Notes under the pieces: generated by a model | What the model saw: the letters and a program-made list of their open reading frames with translations, nothing else | The model's database searches: none | Told to the model about the DNA's origin: nothing | Program-made: the position numbers and the translations under genes | Shown: piece after piece, positions 8,293 through 16,248 of the stretch | Layout: each line of letters begins with the position of its first letter | Numbering within the stretch: the stretch's first letter is position 1 | Assembly (NCBI GenBank): GCA_902782945.1 | Contig: CACZOU010000082.1 | Span: 1 to 39,543 of the forward strand | DNA from: an uncultured Methanobacteriaceae archaeon | Lineage (GTDB): Archaea > Methanobacteriota > Methanobacteria > Methanobacteriales > Methanobacteriaceae | Length of the DNA stretch: 39,543 nt | Direction of reading: 5' to 3'

Positions 8293-8949
8293 TTATTCTG
8301 TTTTTGGTTTGGTTCTATGACCTTTTTTTCTAATTACTTCTTTAATTATAAGATTCATTGGTGTTCTTTCACCATGAGCCGTGGATTTTCCTTTTTTTAT
8401 GTATTTTAATATTGTATCTACATCATCTGCTTCTGGTATTTCCGTGTAGCATCGGCCTATTCCTTTAATAAAATGTGCATCACTTGCTCCAATTGGTGGA
8501 ACGTTATTTTTTTCAGAAACTTTCTTACTTAAATAATTAGATACTCCAAATATGAATCTTGAATTCTTTGTTTCCATTGCATCGATATCTAATGATTGTA
8601 CTATGTCCCCAAGACCACTTCTATAATAACAGTAGGGATGTGCTGCTATTGCTATTCCTGCATTATCATGAATCTGGTCTATTGTTTCTGCTGGAGTCTG
8701 TAGTGGTTTTATATAATCTGTTATTCCTAATGCTACAATATGTCCCTTAGTACTACTAACTTCTTCTCCAGGAATTAGTAGTAATCCTTCATGTTCTAGT
8801 TTTCTTACTGCCCATGTACCTTCTATTTCATCATGATCTGTTATTGCTATTGCATTTAAACCTATTTTCTGACTATACTTGATTATGTCTTCTAAAGGCG
8901 TGATTGAATCCTTAGAGTATTTACTGTGAATGTGTGTATCAATTTTCAT
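8293..8949 (-). CDS. PHP-domain metal-dependent phosphoesterase
   Basis: A 218-residue PHP domain protein of the polymerase and histidinol phosphatase superfamily. The metal-binding motifs are all visible: DTHIHSKYS at the start, ITDHDEIEGT near residue 36, the glutamate in GEEVSS, AAHPYCYY in the middle and GASDAHF near the C-terminus. This composition fits the stand-alone YciV/RNase AM-like PHP group, which hydrolyses phosphoester bonds in nucleotides or oligonucleotides; the exact substrate is unknown. GGTGAG precedes the ATG. The gene converges on the antiporter with a 22-base gap and is divergent from fae-hps. Confidence 0.88.
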   Translation of the reverse strand: MKIDTHIHSKYSKDSITPLEDIIKYSQKIGLNAIAITDHDEIEGTWAVRKLEHEGLLLIPGEEVSSTKGHIVALGITDYIKPLQTPAETIDQIHDNAGIAIAAHPYCYYRSGLGDIVQSLDIDAMETKNSRFIFGVSNYLSKKVSEKNNVPPIGASDAHFIKGIGRCYTEIPEADDVDTILKYIKKGKSTAHGERTPMNLIIKEVIRKKGHRTKPKTE

Positions 8950-9181
8950 TATTTCTCACCTTCATTTAGGATTTAATTATAGTTAATACTCTTATTATAG
9001 TTAAGTAAATATTTAATTGATATATTTATTTAAATAATATTAGTATTAGTAATCGTATAATATAATAATTAATTAAAACAGAAATATTATTATAATAGAA
9101 AATCTATAAGACTGTTTTTGAATCCAACATCTTAAAAGATAAAAGGATTAATAATCAAAAATATAAACGGAGAAATAATTA

Positions 9182-10393
9182 ATGTATGAAATAGGAGAAG
9201 CTTTAATCGGAGACGGACCTGAATTAGCACATATCGACCTTATTGTAGGTGATAAGAAAGGTCCAGTAGGAACTGCTTACGCAACAAACATGGCAAGTAT
9301 GTCTGTAGGACACACACCATTATTAGCTGTTATAAGACCAAACTTACCAGTAAAACCTGCAACACTTATTGTACCTAAAGTAACAATACAAAACTTAGAA
9401 GATGCAAATAAAATATTTGGTCCTGCACAAACAGCAGTAGGACGTGCAGTTGCTGATGCTGTAGAAGAAGAAATAATACCTAAAAACATGGTAGAAGATA
9501 TTGTTATAATGGTAAATGTATTCATTGATCCTTCAGCTAAGGATTATCGTAAAATTTACCAATACAACTATGGTGCTACCAAATTAGCAATTAAACGTGC
9601 ATTTGATAAATATCCATCAATAGACAAAGTATTAGCAGAAAAAGATAGAGGAACACATCCAATTATGGGATTCAAAGCAATGAAATTATGGAATCCACCA
9701 TATCTACAAGTAGCATTAGATTTAGATAATGAAGATAAAATGCGTAGCATAATTAGAGATTTACCAAAACGTGAAAGAATTCTTATTGAAGCAGGTACAC
9801 CTCTTGTTAAAAAATTCGGTGTAGAGATTATTAGTAAAATAAGAGAAGAACGTCCTGGTGCTTTCATTATTGCTGATCTAAAAACTTTAGATGTTGGAAG
9901 AGTAGAAGTTAAAATGGCAGCAGATGAAACAGCTGATGCTGTAGCTATCTCTGGTCTTGGAACAAATGAATCTATAGAAAAAGCTATACATGAATGTTCA
10001 AAACAAGGAATTTACTCCATACTTGATATGATGAATGTACAGGATATTCCTGCTAAACTTGAACAACTTGAATTAAAACCTAACATAGTTTTATTACATA
10101 GAAATATTGACTCTGAAACAATGAATGATAATGATAATGAACAACAATCCGAATGGGGAAACATTAAAGAAATTAAAGCTAAACTTGGTAAACGCGGTTT
10201 AATTGCTGTTGCTGGTGGTGTAACACCTGAGAAAGTTAACACAGCTCTAGATAATGGTGCTAATATTATAATTGCAGGTAGATACATTATTGGTTCTTCT
10301 GATGTAAGAAGAGCAGCAGAAGATTTCCTCAGATATATGCCACAAGACTCTGACACAATGAGAGTAGCATTAGATGAAGATGAAGAAATATAA
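9182..10393 (+). CDS. fae-hps: bifunctional formaldehyde-activating enzyme / 3-hexulose-6-phosphate synthase
   Basis: A 403-residue fusion. Residues 1 to about 165 are Fae, which condenses formaldehyde with tetrahydromethanopterin to methylene-H4MPT; the catalytic His17 is in ELAHIDL. Residues about 173-403 are Hps, with ALDLDN, EAGTPL and IIADLKTLD, an orotidine-decarboxylase-like barrel. In methanogens lacking the oxidative pentose phosphate route, Hps runs in reverse with Phi to supply ribulose 5-phosphate, and Fae traps the formaldehyde released. No phi gene is in the window. A 232-base AT-rich region separates it from the divergent PHP gene, and CGGAGA lies about eight bases before the ATG. 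A candidate TATA element is near 9087-9100. Confidence 0.96.
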   Translation: MYEIGEALIGDGPELAHIDLIVGDKKGPVGTAYATNMASMSVGHTPLLAVIRPNLPVKPATLIVPKVTIQNLEDANKIFGPAQTAVGRAVADAVEEEIIPKNMVEDIVIMVNVFIDPSAKDYRKIYQYNYGATKLAIKRAFDKYPSIDKVLAEKDRGTHPIMGFKAMKLWNPPYLQVALDLDNEDKMRSIIRDLPKRERILIEAGTPLVKKFGVEIISKIREERPGAFIIADLKTLDVGRVEVKMAADETADAVAISGLGTNESIEKAIHECSKQGIYSILDMMNVQDIPAKLEQLELKPNIVLLHRNIDSETMNDNDNEQQSEWGNIKEIKAKLGKRGLIAVAGGVTPEKVNTALDNGANIIIAGRYIIGSSDVRRAAEDFLRYMPQDSDTMRVALDEDEEI

Positions 10394-10554
10394 TTTTATG
10401 AATTATATTCTTAATAACCTCCTTTAAGTTTTCTTTTTGTTTTGAAAAATTTTTCTGTGAAAATCAGTTCCTACTATAATACTAATTATATGTTATATCT
10501 TATTAACTTATAACTTAAAAGTTATAACTTATAATAAAATTAATTAAAAAAAAA

Positions 10555-11151
10555 TTATAAGGAGGGAATACTTAAATCCTCAGAAGGAAAACGATACTTT
10601 TTCTGCACAACATCCTTCTCAAACTGAACTCCCTCATTTTCTAATATTAATCGCTTATATAATCCATCATTCATACCTACATACCCACCAATAGTCCAAT
10701 CAGAACGAACTGTTCTGTGACAAGGAATAACTATCGGAAATGGATTTGAAGATAAAACATTAGCAACTGGTCTTGCACTTTTAGGTTTATCTATTAACTC
10801 AGCTAATTTCTTATAACTAGTTACCCTTCCATGTGGGATATCCTTTTGTTTTAACAAAACAATTCTCTGAAAATCCGTGAGAATAGAAAAATCCAAATGA
10901 CTATAATCAAAATGAATATCCTTGCCCATAATAATTTCCTTAACATCAGACATGACTTCCATGATATAATCATCAGGATCTGTTTCAGATAATACTCCAT
11001 GATAATCTATTTTACCATAATTAAATTTCCCAGTGTTAACATCGGGAAGAATAATCTGTTTAAGAAGTTTATCTTTATTATTCCATACAATAGCTATTTC
11101 GCCTATTAAAGAATTGAAAACAATATATTTTAATGAAGTTAAATTAGACAC
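10555..11151 (-). CDS. ogt: methylated-DNA--protein-cysteine methyltransferase
   Basis: A 198-residue O6-alkylguanine-DNA alkyltransferase. It moves an alkyl group from O6-alkylguanine to its own cysteine, in a single-use repair reaction. The active site IPCHRTV is present, preceded by VTSYKKLAELI, which contributes the DNA-binding helix, and SARPVANVLSSNP with the Arg finger and Asn hinge. The C-terminal part GGYVGMNDGLYKRLILENEG is typical. The N-terminal about 90 residues are the variable domain. The start is GTG 11151 with AGGG directly against it, so it is not well supported; no better in-frame start is seen nearby. It converges with fae-hps. Confidence 0.93.
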   Translation of the reverse strand: MSNLTSLKYIVFNSLIGEIAIVWNNKDKLLKQIILPDVNTGKFNYGKIDYHGVLSETDPDDYIMEVMSDVKEIIMGKDIHFDYSHLDFSILTDFQRIVLLKQKDIPHGRVTSYKKLAELIDKPKSARPVANVLSSNPFPIVIPCHRTVRSDWTIGGYVGMNDGLYKRLILENEGVQFEKDVVQKKYRFPSEDLSIPSL

Positions 11152-11605
11152 CCCTATTTTTTTTATTAAATCTTAATTATTCATAGTTATATTAAAAGTA
11201 GAATATAAGAATATTGATTTACTAAATATAACAATGAAATAATTAATTTAGGTTCACGAAAATTCATATTATTTCCGATAATTAGCTAAATCCATAAAAT
11301 ATTATAAAAATAAGTATTTTACGTTTTTAATTATTCTTATTGTTAAATTTATGAGTTAACATTTGTCTATCCTACGGAATTTTTTTAGTAAACTGTCACT
11401 ATTCACATAATTTTAGATAGGATAATAAGTATACTAATTTAAAATAGACAATTATTGGTTAATTGATGAATTCCAGTTATTAATTAATTTTAACAAATCT
11501 TTAATTTTTTCTATGAAAAAAAATTTATTATAAAAATAGGGATATTCTATATAATTATTTAAATAAAATAATAAGAAAAGAATAATAAGGAGGTATTGAT
11601 AACCC
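11152..11605. other. 454-base intergenic region, no gene recognised
   Basis: A strongly AT-rich divergent intergenic region between ogt and the BofA-family gene. It holds stop codons in all frames at short spacing. The only structure I see is a seven-base inverted repeat, TATCCTA (11368-11374) with TAGGATA (11418-11424), and A/T runs that could serve as TATA elements for the plus-strand gene. No tRNA, box C/D or riboswitch pattern was found by eye. Confidence 0.5.
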
Positions 11606-11851
11606 ATGATAATAGAAATGATAACATTAATCCTATTAATCCTTATTGCAATACCAGTACTATATGCATTACTTAAAATAGGAAGCATATTAATTAAGAT
11701 TATATTCCACCTATTTATGGGATGGATTTTATTAATTTTAGTTAATTTCATACCTGGAATTAGTATCCCAATAACTTTACTAACAATACTAGTATCGGGA
11801 TTCGGAGGTATCTTTGGAACAATACTACTAGTAATATTATACTTGATATAG
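11606..11851 (+). CDS. BofA-family small membrane protein
   Basis: An 81-residue, almost entirely hydrophobic protein with two to three membrane helices. The second half, LVNFIPGISIPITLLTILVSGFGGIFGTILLV, has the Asn, Gly/Pro and Thr pattern of the pro-sigma-K processing inhibitor BofA family. In Bacillus, BofA restrains the intramembrane protease SpoIVFB; archaea do not sporulate, so the role here must be different and is unknown. Support for translation is strong: AAGGAGGT at 11587-11594, 11 bases before the ATG, is among the best ribosome binding sites in the window. The opposite-strand frame over the same bases looks like a shadow. Confidence 0.75.
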   Translation: MIIEMITLILLILIAIPVLYALLKIGSILIKIIFHLFMGWILLILVNFIPGISIPITLLTILVSGFGGIFGTILLVILYLI

Positions 11852-11866
11852 TGTTATATTAAATCA

Positions 11867-13330
11867 CTATATTAATTTTAAAATATCATTAGATGAATAA
11901 TTAAATCCATAATTATCAAGTGCTTTATCACCTGCAACTCCTAGTATAAAACAGGCTATATAAGCTGCCTCAAATAAACTATTTTTTGTAGATATTGCGG
12001 TTGTTAAGCCAGCAAGAATATCACCTGTTCCACCAACAGTCATACCCTGATTACCAGTACGATTCAATTTATAATCATCAGGAGAAGCGATAATATCAAC
12101 AACACCCTTCAAAAGAATAATTGTATTATATTCTTTTGCTAACTTACAAACCATGTCAATCCTATCATCAAATTTATCTGGTAATTCACAGTCGAAAAAT
12201 TTTTTAAACTCAAAAGCATGGGGTGTTACAATAACATTTCCTTTTTTAATATTTTCACGATCAACTAATTTTAATGCATCTGCATCAATGATAACTGGCT
12301 TATCAGTTTTACATAATATATGATTAAATAATTCACGAGTCTTATCATCTAATCCAGCACCTGAACCAATTAATATAGAATCAACTTTACTAATTAATGG
12401 TTCTATAACCTCATATCCATTCATTGATAACACGTTTCCAGGAACACTTCTAACAATGAATTCTGGATTATATTGTTTAATCAGATTAGCAGAGGACTCT
12501 GGAGCCACAATATATATAAGATCTATTGATTGGGAAGTACAAGCTTGTGCTGCAAAAATTACAGCTCCAATGTAATCAGGGTTAGATCCAATAATTAGTA
12601 CGGACCCATTCTCACCTTTATGTGAATTAACCCTGGGAGTACTTAATTTTAATAAATCACCTTCACCAACATATTCCTCTGAAACTCTTGGTATACCGAT
12701 ATCTAATACTTCAACATGACCCACATACTTCTCCTCTGCAGATAATAATCCTGTCTTAGCTTTATGTAAGGTTAATGTTTCATGTGCTATAACTGATTTA
12801 TCATGTACATCTCCTGTTTCAGGGTCAAGTCCAGATGGTACATCAACTGATATTCTTATAGCTGGAGAATAATTAATAGTATCAATAGCCTTTGCCGTTG
12901 GCTGTCTAATTTTACCATTAACTCCGGTTCCTAGAATCGCATCAATTATTATATCAGAATTATCTGGTTTTAACTGTGTTGAATCAGTTATTTTATAAAC
13001 CTTTAAATTCTTATTGGTTTCTGATATTATTTTTATTGATTCCCAGTTAATCTTTGAATCATTGTTATTTATGTTTTCAGGTCTTGTTAATAGATATAAG
13101 TGAATATGATATCCATAATTTAGGAGATGTCTTGCTATTACAAATCCATCACCGCCATTACCACCTTTTCCAGAGTAGATTGATATTTTTTTCTTATCAG
13201 GATATTTATTTACTATATAATGAGCTATACTTGCACCAGCATTCTCCATTAATACCAATGTAGGTATATTATTGTATTCAGTATTTTTATCAACTGCTCT
13301 CATTTCTAATGGTGTTAATACTTCCTTCAT
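11867..13330 (-). CDS. nnr: bifunctional NAD(P)H-hydrate epimerase / ADP-dependent dehydratase
   Basis: A 487-residue fusion for repair of damaged NAD(P)H. The N-terminal YjeF_N domain (about 1-205) epimerises NAD(P)HX; SGKGGNGGDGFVIARHL is its hallmark, with DAILGTGVNG and VDVPSGLDPETG following. The C-terminal ribokinase-like domain (about 220-487) dehydrates S-NAD(P)HX using ADP; DADALKLV, VTPHAFEF and GNQGMTVGGTGDILAG are the expected motifs. ATG 13342 is also in frame, but the bases just after it spell GGTGAT, the usual ribosome binding site, so ATG 13330 is preferred. It lies 43 bases downstream of the end of... the neighbouring ftr gene on the same strand is transcribed ahead of it, so the two may be co-transcribed. 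Confidence 0.93.
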   Translation of the reverse strand: MKEVLTPLEMRAVDKNTEYNNIPTLVLMENAGASIAHYIVNKYPDKKKISIYSGKGGNGGDGFVIARHLLNYGYHIHLYLLTRPENINNNDSKINWESIKIISETNKNLKVYKITDSTQLKPDNSDIIIDAILGTGVNGKIRQPTAKAIDTINYSPAIRISVDVPSGLDPETGDVHDKSVIAHETLTLHKAKTGLLSAEEKYVGHVEVLDIGIPRVSEEYVGEGDLLKLSTPRVNSHKGENGSVLIIGSNPDYIGAVIFAAQACTSQSIDLIYIVAPESSANLIKQYNPEFIVRSVPGNVLSMNGYEVIEPLISKVDSILIGSGAGLDDKTRELFNHILCKTDKPVIIDADALKLVDRENIKKGNVIVTPHAFEFKKFFDCELPDKFDDRIDMVCKLAKEYNTIILLKGVVDIIASPDDYKLNRTGNQGMTVGGTGDILAGLTTAISTKNSLFEAAYIACFILGVAGDKALDNYGFNYSSNDILKLI

Positions 13331-13373
13331 TTTATCACCCATCCTATTATTTTGTAAAGTATCTTTGACTAGT

Positions 13374-14255
13374 CTATTCTAATAGATTTATTTTATATTT
13401 TCCAAGATTTCCACCATAGTTACCTGCAGATATTTTCTGAACATCAGGTATTGTTTTTATTGCATTTACAGCAGCTTTTGTTGCTTTAATTACATTTTCT
13501 TCTGTTAAACCATCAAATACTAATTCATACACACCATTTGTATCTTCAGGTAGTTTGGAATCTTCTATTTTATCTTTAAGTGTTGGACAATATTGTTCGT
13601 TTGTAGTAGCATTCATAAATTTATATTTTTTAGATCCTACTTTAGAACCTGATGCTACGATACCTCCAGGAAATGGTGTTATTACTCCAGATATTTCACG
13701 TATTGCATTTACAGCAGCTTCTGCAGCAATTAATGCTGATTGTTGTGTTTTTGCCATGATAAATAGGTTTCCTCCTGCAACAGCATCTACTATTCCGAAG
13801 TTTTCTTCTATTAAGAAATCTCCAGACATTACTGGAATTTTATACATGTCTTTTCCGTATTTTGTTATTTTTTCCTGGTATCCATCTGCAAAGAATGCTA
13901 GCTTAAATCCTAGATTTGTTTGTTTTTCAGCTTCTGGTAATAGGTTAAACACTGCTGTTGTTGCTGCTGTTAGTACACATTGTCCCACTCTTTCTAGTAA
14001 TTGTTCTTCTACTTTTTCTGTCTTGTTTTGACATATGATTATAGAGTATCCAGGTCTGTTATCTGGCGTTTTTTCTGGTGGAACGTATTGATCTATTCCT
14101 GCTTCTGCAGGACATCCAATGAATGATGTTGCAAAACCAGTTGCTTCTACTGCAGCACGATATGCTAATTTTCTTGTTGCTGCTGTTATTAATAAATATG
14201 ATGCTTTTGTTTTAAATGCTTCTGCATATGTATCTTCAATTATTGGTGAATTCAT
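13374..14255 (-). CDS. ftr: formylmethanofuran:tetrahydromethanopterin formyltransferase
   Basis: A 293-residue cytoplasmic enzyme that passes the formyl group between formylmethanofuran and H4MPT in the C1 pathway of methanogens. Characteristic segments are EDTYAEAF (7-14), ATGFATSFIGCPAEAGI, EEQLLERVGQCVLTAATTA, FPGGIVASGSK and the C-terminal SAGNYGGNLGKYK. Length is close to the usual 296-297 residues. Several positions differ from the well-known Methanothermobacter Ftr as I remember it (FIGCPAEAG against VIMCPAEAG, for instance), so it could be the Ftr2 paralog rather than the main enzyme. AGAGGATTGAT precedes the ATG. The nnr gene follows on the same strand. Confidence 0.93.
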   Translation of the reverse strand: MNSPIIEDTYAEAFKTKASYLLITAATRKLAYRAAVEATGFATSFIGCPAEAGIDQYVPPEKTPDNRPGYSIIICQNKTEKVEEQLLERVGQCVLTAATTAVFNLLPEAEKQTNLGFKLAFFADGYQEKITKYGKDMYKIPVMSGDFLIEENFGIVDAVAGGNLFIMAKTQQSALIAAEAAVNAIREISGVITPFPGGIVASGSKVGSKKYKFMNATTNEQYCPTLKDKIEDSKLPEDTNGVYELVFDGLTEENVIKATKAAVNAIKTIPDVQKISAGNYGGNLGKYKINLLE

Positions 14256-14305
14256 AATTAATCAATCCTCTAAAATGTTAATAAAAATAGTTTAAATAAA
14301 ATTAT

Positions 14306-14335
14306 AGACTAGATATCCTTATTAATATCTAGTCT
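14306..14335 (-). terminator. perfect 11-bp hairpin between the UPF0104 gene and ftr
   Basis: AGACTAGATAT (14306-14316) and ATATCTAGTCT (14325-14335) are exact inverted repeats with an eight-base loop. On the minus strand the hairpin begins ten bases after the UPF0104 stop codon and is followed by ATAATTTTATTT, so it probably ends that transcript. It also lies 50 bases ahead of the ftr start, so a role in the ftr 5' region is possible. Confidence 0.6.
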
Positions 14336-14344
14336 GGGGGAATA

Positions 14345-15364
14345 TTATTCGTCCAAGTCTACTTTGTCTAATACTCCTGTTCCAAAGTATGGAAGTACTA
14401 GTAATCCTAGTCCTGATACCATCCAGTATGAGATTAGTCTTTCTACTAGTGTTACTGCTGTGGATATGGATGATGGTACTCCCGCCATAGAATATACTAG
14501 AATCATTATACCATCAACTGCTCCTATACCTCCAGGTAATGCTGGAATCATACCAACTAATGTTGAAAGTAGGAATACTGAGGCAATCATACCAAATGAT
14601 ACTTGGACTCCAAATGCTAAAAATACAACATAAACACGTAATATCTCCAAAATCCATACAATAAATGCTATGATTAGTGCTTGGAAGAAGACTTTACGAT
14701 CTTTCATAAGGTATTTTAAACTAGTCTGGAATCCTCTCATTGCAGATTTTGATTTTGATTCATATTTTGTTAAATCACGAGACATGAACCTGTTTAATTG
14801 CCTAAAAATCCATACTACAGTTCTAAGACCTAATTCTTCATTAAAGCATATGTACAGTATAAATCCTAGTAATATTACAAAGAGAATTATAACAGCAATT
14901 AATGTAATAACCATTGTTTGGCTTAAATGTAGCGTGAATATTAAGTAAATCATTGCAATAATAGCCAATGTTAAAAATGGAAATGTATCAAATAATTTAT
15001 CACTCATTACCGTGGCGAATGTCTTTCTAAAACCAGCACCAGAACTCTTACTTAATAAATAAGCTCTAACTGGTTCTCCACCACCCCGACCACTAGGTGT
15101 TAAATTGTTCACTGCTAATCCTACAAGTAACATTGCAAACAATGGTAGTTTTTTATAGGATATATCCAATCCAGATACTATGATACCCCATTTTACATTC
15201 CACAGAGTCATTATAATGAATTGAATTATTATAGCTAGTAATACATATTTCATATCAGCTGTTTGCAAAGCATTTAATACTTCACCTGGACCAATGAAAA
15301 GAATCATTGCAACTAATATTACAATACCAACTGACAATAATCCAAAGACTTTTTTATAATCCAT
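14345..15364 (-). CDS. UPF0104 / flippase-like integral membrane protein
   Basis: A 339-residue protein with about eight membrane helices. It belongs to the lysylphosphatidylglycerol synthase transmembrane-region (UPF0104) family: NNLTPSGRGGGEPVRAYLL in the first third and PALPGGIGAVDGIMILVY near the end are the family's conserved loops. Archaeal members include AglD-like proteins linked to N-glycosylation, and others are thought to act on lipid-linked substrates; no catalytic domain is present here. An in-frame ATG 51 bases further upstream is rejected because AAAAGGAGAT lies directly before ATG 15364. It ends at the strong hairpin 14306-14335. Confidence 0.85.
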   Translation of the reverse strand: MDYKKVFGLLSVGIVILVAMILFIGPGEVLNALQTADMKYVLLAIIIQFIIMTLWNVKWGIIVSGLDISYKKLPLFAMLLVGLAVNNLTPSGRGGGEPVRAYLLSKSSGAGFRKTFATVMSDKLFDTFPFLTLAIIAMIYLIFTLHLSQTMVITLIAVIILFVILLGFILYICFNEELGLRTVVWIFRQLNRFMSRDLTKYESKSKSAMRGFQTSLKYLMKDRKVFFQALIIAFIVWILEILRVYVVFLAFGVQVSFGMIASVFLLSTLVGMIPALPGGIGAVDGIMILVYSMAGVPSSISTAVTLVERLISYWMVSGLGLLVLPYFGTGVLDKVDLDE

Positions 15365-15545
15365 ACTATCTCCTTTTATAAATTCCCCATATAAATTATT
15401 ATCAAAATAAAACAATTACATAGAGAATAAGTATTTTAATATATTATATATTTCTAATATTTAATAAAATTATAAGAATTATTTAAGTATATCAAAATAT
15501 AAAAGGATATCTATACAATATTTGATATAAATAGAGAGGGACTAC

Positions 15546-16220
15546 ATGGCAGATAATATTATTATTGTTGGAGGAAAAAGGGTATGCATACGCCTAATTG
15601 GACTACTAAAAAGAAAAGCCCGATATAATATTACTGTAATAGAAAATAATAGAAAAATATTGAAAGATATAGAAGACAAATATGATGATGTAAATATAAT
15701 TAAGGGTGATGCCACTAACAAAGCAGTACTAGAACAGGCAGGAATAGCTGATGCAGATATAATAGTAGCAGCAACAAGTATAGATGAAGTTAACCTGCTT
15801 ATAGGTATTTTATCTCAGAATTATAATCTTAAAAAAATTATTGCAAGAACTGCAAATCCTTCTCATATTAAAATGTTTAAAAAATTAGGATTAAATGAAG
15901 TAGTAAGCCCTGAATTAACAGCGTGTATTGATATTCAGAAACACATTGTAGAACCAAAATCACAGACAATAAATAATGGTGGAAAAGAACAATATGAGAT
16001 AATAAAGGTTCCAGTAAAATCAAATAAAGCTATTGGAAAAGAGATTGGAGCAATTAGTCCTGCTGATGATTATATTATAATGTTATGTACTAAGGGTGAT
16101 AGAGAACTAATAGCTCAAAATAATATTATCTTAGAAAAGGGTGATATTCTTACAATACTAGCAAATTCTAAAAAGGTTAAAAAAGTAAATAAATTCTTTA
16201 CAAAAGATAGATTAATTTAA
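15546..16220 (+). CDS. TrkA-like NAD-binding protein (RCK_N and RCK_C domains)
   Basis: A 224-residue cytoplasmic protein of the TrkA/KTN family that gates or regulates potassium uptake channels. An RCK_N Rossmann domain (about 1-130) contains IIIVGG, VIENN (the adenosine-ribose acidic residue), GDAT and ARTANP; an RCK_C domain follows (about 140-215). The nucleotide loop is unusual: where the family has GxGxxG, here residues 9-14 read GGKRVC, so two of three glycines are replaced. Binding of NAD may be altered. No TrkH/Ktr channel gene adjoins it. GAGAGGGA lies upstream of the ATG. Confidence 0.88.
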   Translation: MADNIIIVGGKRVCIRLIGLLKRKARYNITVIENNRKILKDIEDKYDDVNIIKGDATNKAVLEQAGIADADIIVAATSIDEVNLLIGILSQNYNLKKIIARTANPSHIKMFKKLGLNEVVSPELTACIDIQKHIVEPKSQTINNGGKEQYEIIKVPVKSNKAIGKEIGAISPADDYIIMLCTKGDRELIAQNNIILEKGDILTILANSKKVKKVNKFFTKDRLI

Positions 16221-16248
16221 AAAAAAAGATAAATAAAAGTAATTAACT

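Noticed and set aside
10508-10527. Palindrome TTATAACTT-AA-AAGTTATAA between fae-hps and ogt as a bidirectional terminator
   Set aside because: The loop would be only two bases and no T-run follows; chance is likely in such AT-rich DNA.
11368-11424. Inverted repeat TATCCTA/TAGGATA as an operator or RNA stem
   Set aside because: Seven bases at a distance of 43 is weak, and nothing else supports it.
11452-11751. Minus-strand frame of 99 codons over the BofA-family gene
   Set aside because: It is low-complexity Ile/Asn-rich, overlaps a well-supported plus-strand gene, and has no ribosome binding site.
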